Source of the DNA: Megaustenia siamemsis
Taxonomy: Eukaryota > Mollusca > Gastropoda > Stylommatophora > Ariophantidae
Length of the DNA: 64,000 nt
NCBI GenBank assembly: GCA_032433765.1
Contig: JAVIAB010000139.1
Span: 44,706,690 to 44,770,689 of the forward strand
Direction: 5' to 3'
Shown here: in pieces, positions 56,158 through 64,000 of the stretch
Layout: each line of letters starts with the position of its first letter
Numbering within the stretch: the stretch's first letter is position 1
Translations under genes and position numbers: made by a program
Notes under the pieces: model-generated
Told to the model about the DNA's origin: nothing
Databases searched by the model: none
The model's input: only the letters and a program-made list of their open reading frames with translations

Positions 56158-56403
56158 TAAAAGTACCCCCGTCACGCCAAGTGGCGTATAGGGGATATGG
56201 TGTTAGTGACCATAAATTTTACAGACCTTCAGCACATGATTTTTGGAGTAATATGGTCTGTATTCCGTGCCGCTTCACTTTCCCAGAAAAAAATCCGGAA
56301 CCCATTAAAGGCTGGGTGAACCCGGAGGCCGTCGTTTAGGATCGAACCCTACCCCTTGTCCTTTGTAGCCCAGTTCACTAACCACTGAGCTATCGCGGCT
56401 CCC
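56158..56403 (-). mobile_element. SINE-1, complete copy
   Basis: From AAAGTACCCCCGTCACGCCA to the head GAGCTATCGCGGCTC (reverse of GAGCCGCGATAGCTC) with B-box GGATCGAACCCTACC. Very similar to 24629-24877. Confidence 0.92.
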
Positions 56404-56478
56404 CATGTCATGTTATGAGATCCAAAAATGTCTTAATGTTGATTCGATTTTCGATAAGATATACTCTTTTCTGTACAC

Positions 56479-57011
56479 CTGAAATAAACAAAAGAATAAG
56501 CATGGCAACAAGTAATTTTAATGTCATGAAAAATATACTAACTTCAAAACAAATAACACAAGGGCTACAAATAAGAATATTACAATGTTACATCATCTCA
56601 ATATTCCTGTATGGTGCGGAAACATGGACATTAGACCAGAAAACAGAACAGAAAATTGAAGCTTTTAGAATGTGGATCTATAAGAGAATAGGTAGAATTG
56701 GATGGAAAGAAAAGAAAACAAACGATGAAGTTTTAAAACAACTAAAAATGAGAACTACTAAACACAATTAGAACAAGACAAATGAAATTTTTGGGGTATG
56801 TTAAAAGTCACAACAGCCTTCTAAAAGTAATATTGGATGGAAAAATACATGGTAAAGGAGGCAGAGGCACCAAGACTAACATGGACAAGTAAAATCAAAA
56901 GATGGACAAATCAACCTATGACAATCTGCACCATCAAAACAAGAGACAGAGTGGAATGGTGCTCCATGGTAGCCAACCTTCGATGCGGAGACGGCACTCA
57001 ATGATGATGAT
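56479..57011 (+). mobile_element. LINE-A copy 6, 5'-truncated
   Basis: MATSNFNVMKNILTSKQITQ, GAETWTLDQKTEQKIEAFRM and WKEKKTNDEVLKQLKM in frame from 56505. The C-terminus with RSMVANLRC-like coding follows in shifted frames, then GATGATGAT at 57003-57011. Confidence 0.87.
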
Positions 57012-57769
57012 ACTCTTTTCTCAAAACGTGTACACCAATTCAGGGACTGAACTGTTCAAAGGCTGTTTATTCAGTTTAGTCAGTAAGTCTGCAGACAGCT
57101 ATCAGATAATGGAGATTATACACACGATTTTTTAACAATTTCTTTCATCTTGTATTAAAGATAATTGACAATTTCTCACACGATATATTGCTACAACAGA
57201 GAATGTGTACGTCGTCTAGATAGAGAGGGCAAACAAAATCCTTCAGTTGTTGATAAACCTCTGAGAAGGTTTTAAATCGTTTGATAGGATTACAAAACCA
57301 ATTTCATAGGATTCTTGAAATAAAGTTACAGCACTGCTACTCTGGAGTTCCTCCACCGTTATTTGTTCTTAGCACGTGATTATATTGCTTATTGGTTACA
57401 AGAAACAGGAAAATGCGAAGTTAAACACAGATAAAATAATTAGGGGTATCAAGGAAAGGTTTCAAACAGAAAGATTTGGAAAAAAGGGGTCGTAGCAAAA
57501 ATTGTCAGTCCAAAGTGTCAAATACATGGATTCGCTGCGGTTTAACATTTAGAGGTAAAGTTTTCCTGTAGCATTTCTATCGTTGGGTAGTTGCTGTAGA
57601 AGATTCCACTTCGACATATTACTTATTCTCACTCTCTTCCTTCAGATGTCTTTCTGAACCGAAGGTGTTCATTTCTTTATATTCTACTTTCAGCTTTTTC
57701 AACGAAAGTGTTTTCATCATATCCCGGTGTTATGGACGTAAAATATCTTATGCAACAAATCTATGTCAA
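57012..57769. other. No recognised feature
   Basis: AT-rich sequence without coding or element signals. Confidence 0.5.
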
Positions 57770-58085
57770 TAGAAATGAAAAAGAGAGTTCATCGGTGCTA
57801 TATGGAACCAATTATGACCAACATAAAAAGGGAGTCCCTAAAAAAACATCAGAAGAAACTATCAACATTTTTCGGGCACATCATGAGAAGAGGAAAGTTG
57901 GAATACTTGGTTACAACTGGCAAAAGAAAAAGGAAAGGTATATTGCGGAAGACAAAGAGAGAAAATACTGGATAACTTGGTGTAATGGCATGGAAAACAG
58001 TCAACAACAGAACTGATACGATGCACTGTGGATAGAAGATTGTGGAAGAACATGACAACCGGTATGGCACATGATGATGATGCAC
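57770..58085 (+). mobile_element. LINE-B copy, forward, decayed
   Basis: KRVHRCYMEPIMTNIKRESL and STFFGHIMRRGKLEYLVTTG match SFFGHIMRREQLEYIVTTGK of the copy at 45817. It ends near GGCACATGATGATGATG. Confidence 0.78.
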
Positions 58086-58282
58086 GTAAAACGAGACTTC
58101 TAAGAGTTCCCTCAGTGCTAGGAAGGATCACTTTAAAATATTTAACGTGCACGATTTCTTCAGCACACCTGTTGCACATCCTACCGATCACACCTGCAGT
58201 AAAATATAAAAAGAAACAACAGATAAAACGACGTGTGCTTGTGAGAAGATCTAAATAGATACATTACTCACAGTCATTGAGG

Positions 58283-58740
58283 CTTGGGTGGTCTAGAGGT
58301 AAGGCATCAACCTCTTAACAAGAATGTCCAGGGTTCGTTTCCTGTCAGGTAATGGAAATATTTCATAAATCGAATCAATGCTTTTTTCGTGGCTTTACCC
58401 TCTCTCTGGGTAGTGTGATCCGATGTCTAGTCCTCTCAAATAACGGCGAGGAACAGATGGTCAAGTGCACATTATGCGCATGTTAAAGAAAACCTGGCAG
58501 TTGGAAATTGAAAAGAAGAGGTATAGAATGGTCATTGCCCTTTCGAAATTGACAGGAAAAAATCTATCAACGGCGTCGAAACTCACGTTAAAATAATGAG
58601 AGTGCCTCGGGAGTTGGAGAATATCTTCCTGCATGTCGGGGGACACCTGAGCACACGGTTGAAGAAAAAGTTAAATACACGCAAAGTTCAGTCCCTTGGG
58701 ATTTAGCTAGAAGTACAAAATTGACGAGAGCAAACAAACA
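58283..58740 (+). mobile_element. SINE-4, longest copy
   Basis: The head GCTTGGGTGGTCTAGAGGTA with CCAGGGTTCGTTTCCTG (B-box GGTTCGTTTCC) is followed by TTTCGTGGCTTTACCCTCTC, GATCCGATGTCTAGTCC and GCGCATGTTAAAGAAA. The 3' part (CACCTGAGCACACGG, ACACGCAAAGTTCAGTCCCT) resembles the SINE-3 3' part. Tail is (AAAC)n at 58730-58760. Confidence 0.8.
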
Positions 58741-58819
58741 AACAAACAAAAACAAACAAAACACAGTTATCAACAAACATCGAGGGAAAAATTATAATGA
58801 GAAAGTAACCTCGAAAACA

Positions 58820-58985
58820 CATGAATATACAGAACAGCAGAAATACCAGAAGGCGTAACAGCAGAACAGACCAAAGGGCAAAAGATCACAACTGTATTTT
58901 GCTCTCTCCGTTGAAAAGCAAATAAAGAAGGAATGGAAAAGAAGAATAACGCAATATAAAAATAAAAGATTCTAAATAAATATGA
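58820..58985 (+). mobile_element. LINE-H-like 3' end, short
   Basis: AGCAGAACAGACCAAAGGGC and CTCTCTCCGTTGAAAAGCAA, then ATAAAGAAGGAATGG, parallel the last part of 51863-52250 (AGCAAATGATGAAGGGAAG). Confidence 0.55.
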
Positions 58986-59144
58986 TAGGAGAGGAAATTC
59001 ACATTTGACAATAGATTATTGCTGGAGCTGACGAGACTGTACAGCATTATCAATAAGACGACACTCAGTAAGACTGACTACTGAATTTTAAAAAAATGGC
59101 AATTGCGATCTAAAATAACTAGAAGATACAATCTCAGGCTCAAC

Positions 59145-59430
59145 TGATGGTGCCTCGCCAGAAAAGACAAACGCCCCAAGGCCAACCACTCAACAATACA
59201 GAACTTTCGAGGAAAACACCCCAAGGCCAACCAACCAGCCATAGCCAAATAACCAACCAAACCAACCACCCAACCAACCAACCAGCCATAGCCAAATAAC
59301 CAACCAACCAACCACCCACAACCAACCAACCAGCCATAGCCAAATAACCAACCAACCAACCAACCACCCAACCAACCAACCAACCAGTCACCAAACCAAA
59401 TAGTCATAGCCAACCAACCAACCAACCAAG
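59145..59430. repeat. CAAC-rich imperfect array with a repeated AGCCATAGCCAAATAACC block
   Basis: AACC/CAAC tetranucleotides dominate 59220-59430. Within them AGCCATAGCCAAATAACCAA occurs three times at about 60-bp spacing. The left part (59150-59190) shares a segment with 6290-6360. The W/G/V/L-rich minus frames are artefacts of composition. Confidence 0.85.
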
Positions 59431-59808
59431 AATACAGTACTTTCGGCAAAGCCCTAGGTGATATCGCCTACAACAAATGACGAAGTTTATATCTACACTG
59501 AATGCTCTCCAACCTACCTAGGCTATTTGTGTCCACTGTGGCAAAATATCGTTCTTATCTTTTCGATATTGCTTCTCTCCCTTTTCTCGTAACTACTTCT
59601 CCTTGTGCCTTCTGTCAAGTAGGCCGACATCACGCATGTAATTCATCACTGTAATTTTTTAAAAAATAGTGTTAAATATAACTGTAACGACAGCTGAAAT
59701 GCCAACAAACGTGATCATCATTCCAGGCTGCTTCTTTAAGTCATACTACCTCCATTTTGTTGATAGCGTCAGTTTGTGAAAATGATAATTTAACGTGTAT
59801 TTCAAAGT
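59431..59808. other. No recognised feature
   Basis: No element end or coding signal seen. Confidence 0.5.
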
Positions 59809-60795
59809 TTCATCATCATCATCATTGAGTGCCGTCTCCGCATAGAAGGTTGGCTGGCTACCATGGAGGGCCATTCCGCTCTGTCTCTTGCTTTGACAAG
59901 TTGTCATAGGCTGACTTGTCCATCTTTTGATGTTACTTGTTCAAGTTAGTCTTGGTCTGCTCTCTCTTCTGCCTTGTATTTTTCCTTCCAAGATTACTTT
60001 TAGTAGGCTGCTGTGTCTTTTAACATGCCCCATAAATCTCATTTGTCTTGTTTTTTTAATTGTGCTTAGTAGCTCTCTTTTTATTTTTGGTTGTTTTAAG
60101 ACTTCATCATTTGTTTTCCTTTCTTTGCATCCAATAATTCCCATTCTTCTATAAATCCACATTTCAAAGGATTCAATTTTCTGTTCTGTTTTCTTGTCTA
60201 ACGTCCACGTTTTGCACCATTCAGGAATGTTGATAAGATATAACATCTTGCTGTTCTTAGTTTTAGCCCTGGTGTTGTTTGTTTTGATAATAGTATATCT
60301 TTCACAGCATTAACATTACTTTTTGCCATTCCTATTCTTTTGTTTGTTTCAATTTTACATTTTTCATCACTGGTTATAGTATGTCCAAGGTAGTTGTAGC
60401 TCTGAACTGTCTCCAGATCTATTCCTTCAATTTTGATATCCACTTGTAGATTTTGAGTATTATCTTTGTTTATGATCATAGTTTTAGTTGTTTTTTTTTT
60501 TATATTCCTATCTAATCCATATTTTTTGCTTGTCGTGTTTATTGCATTAAATAATTGTTGTAGATCTTTAAGATTTTCTGCAATTAGTACAGTATCATCA
60601 GCATATCTTAGGTTATTGATTACCTTTCCATTAATGTTTAGTCATGGCATCTTTGTGATGTTTTTAAAGATTTGCTCAGTGTATAGATTGAACAAGCTTG
60701 GTGATAAAATGCATCCCTGTCTTACACATCTTTTTATATCAATAGTTGTAGAGTTCTCTTTATTATATTTTATGATTGCCATTTCAGTGTTTAGA
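59809..60795 (-). mobile_element. LINE-A copy 7, about 1 kb, 5'-truncated
   Basis: ATC tail at 59812-59826. The minus strand encodes TLDKKTEQKIESFEMWIYRR, MIINKDNTQNLQVDIKIEGI and DLETVQSYNYLGHTITSDEK, with the RT palm region near 60620-60560. Together with 41612-42590 it is the copy reaching furthest 5'. Confidence 0.87.
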
Positions 60796-61725
60796 AATGT
60801 TCAATTACAATGAATTCTACATGGATATCTCATTAAACACAAACATTTTATCACCACTCAAGCTATGAAAAGCGGCCTCTGTCAACGCCTTCTTTAAGTA
60901 TTACTTTTATTGAAAGAAACCACGATGCTATAAAAGACAGTCTTATTGCAGTTGTGGTTTTTTTATTATAAAAAATGCACATACACACATAAGCATGTGA
61001 CTGGATATCTTTCATCAGTAAATATTTCTCCTCTAACGCTCAGGTAGATTGGTATGTACATGAACATATGTTATTTATCAGCGAACATATTTAAACCAGA
61101 AATTCAAACACGTTTTCAATACGTGAACACCTGTACAGCTGGTTTGAATTGAAAGTAAGTAATAATAAAGATCATATGTTGAACTCTTACTGATAAACAT
61201 ATTATCACAAGCTACATCCATAATTTATTTGGCAGCCACGGTGATGTTAGTAACCAGGGCACTACTTTTCAAAAGGCGTGAAACTCGTTAATTGAGGAAT
61301 TATTTTGACGGTTTCAACAGAATTATCTCATTTGCAATTCTATCTAGCTAGTGCCAACGTGTGTTCGCATTTTAAGTAATTTATATTCCTAATAGAAACT
61401 AGTTAAAGTATAGATTAAGGAGGAGTTGTTGCACAACATGAATTTGTTGCTTTTCGTGCATCCATCCTGTAATATATCATACGTTACACATGACTCGCAC
61501 GTATAACTCGTTATAAGGTCCTTTTCTAGAATAATTTCTCAATCTCGTTAGTAGATTTCATGCTTGATAAATTTGCATCTCTTATCACTGATTCTCGTTT
61601 CACTTGTTCCATTCCCTGCAGTTTCCAATTTAAGCGCTACATTTTTTTCTGCTCTCATGACTTAATTACTGTTATTACGGTATCTTAACATTTGCATATG
61701 ACACTTTCAAACCACCATGAATGGT
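60796..61725. other. No recognised feature
   Basis: AT-rich; no open frame above 60 codons and no repeat match noticed. Confidence 0.5.
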
Positions 61726-62035
61726 TATAGTTATGGTTATGGAAGGCCCGGTATCACCGCAAACGAATTAAAATCCATAATTATTCAACCGTCCGTGCCA
61801 GTGGAAGCATCCGAATTAATAACTCATCTCTCACACAAAGAAAAGTAGGCGCAGTCCTCATCATAGCAGTCTCTGTAAAACGCCAAAAGACATAAAGCGA
61901 AACACAGCCATCTATTCCCCGTCATACGATATCATTCATCGTTATCGATCGGAATATCGAAACACAATCCGGATGAAACACACAGCTCACGGTGTGCACA
62001 GAGCACTAAACTCAGTAGCTCCGGCAGCAAGCCAC
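61726..62035 (+). repeat. Family E, 5' half
   Basis: GGTTATGGAAGGCCCGGTAT, AACGAATTAAAATCCATAAT and ACGGTGTGCACAGAGCACTA match 5080-5385 in order. Confidence 0.8.
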
Positions 62036-62099
62036 CAAGAATACTGGCACGAAGTTAACACATTTTTAGTCAAGATATAACTATCAATGTAAATTATAC

Positions 62100-62255
62100 A
62101 GCGAGAAATAAAAAGAGAAAATTGCAACAATAAAGAGAAAATGTTAACATTAAGGAGAGAAATGTTGATAATAAGGAGAAATATTAGAGATGAAGATAGA
62201 AATGTCAGCAATAAAGAGAGAAATATTGATAATAAAGAGAAAAATGTTTACAAAA
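62100..62255. repeat. Degenerate short tandem repeat, about 20 bp
   Basis: Variants of AATAAAGAGAGAAATATTGAT recur six or seven times with length changes. Confidence 0.6.
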
Positions 62256-62315
62256 TTTTACAATGGACACGTTGTATAAAATAAATGTAAAAGATGTCAC
62301 TCATACCATATACTA

Positions 62316-63310
62316 TAGTCCGTTCATAAATTCATAATCACACCTGAATTAGCTTTGCGTGATAACCGCTTGTTATTTTGGTTTCAGATTTTGCATGCAA
62401 CCTTAGAATATTGATGACGCAAAGATTTTGGTATTTTTTATTCCACAAACACAACAGATTTTGCACATCAGTGAATTCCTTTGATCTTTTATGACGATAT
62501 CACACAAGTTGATTCAAATTTTAGAGTTTACAGTAATCGTGTTAAATTGTCCAGTTTACTGCAATTCTTGTCAGAGGCGTATCTACATAGTGCTTAATTG
62601 TGGGTGCTGTTCGTTATGTGTATTTGCAAACATGAATTCAATTGGTTACAATTAGTCTTGTCCTTCGGTCACCATTAGACCCCAGGACGTCCTAACTGCA
62701 GCTGGAATTGAATTCATCTGAATTTTAATCATTCCGAATCTGACGATTCCAAGAGGTTGATAATCATTACTGGCTGGACAAATAGTAATCCATCACGTTT
62801 CCAGTACTCAACTTCCACCCGCAACACATGTTCAAAACACTTCCTTTGCATAGTTATAAATTTGCATTTCAAACTCATTGTAATTTAGATATAAATGTTG
62901 ATATCTAAAGACAGGAAATTGTCTACTGAGTCTTCACAAAATTAATAAAGATACGCCTTCCCTTCGGTAATTAATGCCCAGGCCGTGGTGCGTCATGTCG
63001 TTCAATAACAATTCAGTTTTGTGCACGGGATTTTCCTGAAGTTAGTGTTTCTGCAATAGCCAAACTATTTTACGTGAACGACCGCACCAAATTAATGTAT
63101 ATATCCTAAAATGTTGTCAAATTCGAACAGGGTGAATTTAATATAGCCTGAAAAAGAAAACTTTTAAACTAGATCAAATTTCTCAGAGCAACAAATATTT
63201 CTATAACGTCATCAATATTCTAAGATTCCATGCAAAATGTGAAACCAAAATAACAAGCGGTTATCACGCAAAACTAATTCAGGTGTGATTATGAATTTCT
63301 GAACGGACTA
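62316..63310. mobile_element. MITE of the TE-1 family, 995 bp with long inverted repeats
   Basis: The left end 62316-62385 and right end 63241-63310 are inverted repeats of 70 bp with two mismatches. Weaker pairing continues inward to about 62419 and 63205 (TTAGAATATTGATGACG). TA flanks both ends. No transposase frame is present. The terminal 10 bp equal those of TE-1 at 1307-1316, and 63160-63230 resembles 1180-1240. Confidence 0.93.
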
Positions 63311-63446
63311 TAGTAATATTGTAAGAGTGAAGCATTACATCCACTTTAGTAAGGCATTACATTTTAACGTAAGAGACTAGTGTTCTTCCCTTTACTACAA
63401 AACTTGATTTGTTCTTCGTTCTTTTTCATCATAAAAGTAAAAAATA

Positions 63447-63672
63447 AGTAAAGTACCCCCGTCACGCCAAGTGACGTATAGGGAATATATTGTTAGTGAC
63501 CATAAGTTTTACAGACCTTCGGAACATGATTTTTGGGGTAATGTGGTCGGTATTACGCCAGTGCCGCTTTACTTTTCCAGAAAAAAAAACCGGTACCCAT
63601 TAAAAGCTGGGTGAACCTGGAAGCCGTCGGGTGGGGTCGAAACCTACATCTTGTCCCTTGTAGTCCATTCAT
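63447..63672 (-). mobile_element. SINE-1, truncated at the head
   Basis: From GTAAAGTACCCCCGTCACGC through CTTTTCCAGAAAAAAAAACC to GTCGAAACCTACATCTTGTC. The A-box head is missing. Confidence 0.88.
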
Positions 63673-64000
63673 ATCTTGTACTTTACCATTATTCGTAGGG
63701 AAGGCGCTTATATTTCAACAATCAAGCATCAGTAATTAAACAATATCACCAATGCTTTATTCAAACATTTAAACCCTCCCCCCCCCCACACACACACAAA
63801 ATACAAAATGATTTATCTTTTAATATAAAAAAAAAAACTCCAGTAATAACAACTACAATATAATTGACTACTTCAATTGAAGCGTGCGCCACACGTGTAG
63901 CACACACAAACAATCATTCACAGCTGCTCAGTTGTCTCGGCTTTCCACTCAGGAATCTTGGTCGCTAATTCTGTTTGGACAAAATAATTGGTTCTTACTT
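63673..64000. other. No recognised feature; C-run at 63776-63787
   Basis: Short C, CA and A runs only. Confidence 0.5.

Noticed and set aside
59078..59449. Trp/Gly-rich minus frame as a membrane protein
   Set aside because: Translation of CAAC/AACC tetranucleotide repeats in reverse.
1..64000. Endogenous virus or LTR retrotransposon
   Set aside because: I saw no long terminal repeats, gag/protease/integrase motifs or viral capsid-type frames. All RT segments are of non-LTR type.
1..64000. A new multi-gene system (defence, biosynthesis or similar)
   Set aside because: There is no cluster of intact non-transposon genes; every recognisable coding segment belongs to a damaged mobile element.

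Overview
This 64-kb window reads as animal nuclear DNA made almost entirely of repeats. I found no host protein-coding gene, rRNA, true tRNA gene, CRISPR array or bacterial-style operon that I can support. The content is non-LTR retrotransposons (mostly 5'-truncated), tRNA-derived SINEs, IS630/Tc1-mariner type DNA transposons with a MITE, and long minisatellites. The SINE mix, the style of the reverse transcriptase tails and the TA/CA microsatellites suggest an invertebrate, most likely a mollusc. That is inference from memory of similar repeats; an arthropod or other lophotrochozoan is not excluded.

Layout. 1-1316: right part of an IS630-like transposon (TE-1), cut by the window edge. 1.4-8.5 kb: fragments of several LINE families (called A, B, C, G here), an unclassified dispersed repeat (family E) and small satellites. 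8.9-10.3 kb: linked 30-bp and 111-bp arrays. 11.6-15.2 kb: a 3.4-kb LINE (LINE-D: endonuclease, reverse transcriptase, RNase H) inserted inside a SINE with a 12-bp target duplication. 15.3-24.9 kb: LINE-A/B/C pieces, a 15-bp array, a complete but broken 2.1-kb IS630-like transposon (TE-2) and copies of all four SINE families. 25.3-26.9 kb: a 33-bp array. 27.0-30.9 kb: a longer LINE-D copy, itself interrupted by another LINE tail. 33.2-36.3 kb: an array of about 80 copies of a 39-bp unit. 37.3-40.1 kb: a strand-asymmetric pyrimidine tract. 41-46.7 kb: SINEs, a deleted TE-2 copy, and a LINE-B inserted into a LINE-A. 47.5-53.8 kb: four more arrays (30, 52, 52 and 48 bp) and LINE tails. 53.8-64 kb: SINEs, LINE-A/B/H fragments, family E copies and a 995-bp MITE related to TE-1.

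Nothing here forms a working gene system. Every transposase or reverse transcriptase reading frame seen is truncated, frameshifted or stopped. The most informative observations are structural: nested insertions with visible target-site duplications, an internally deleted transposon with a microhomology junction, a MITE matching an autonomous relative, two SINE families sharing a 3' domain, and a 39-bp minisatellite whose unit resembles the 3' end of a LINE present in the window. Family letters are local labels, not database names. Most boundaries were judged by eye and may be off by tens of bases.
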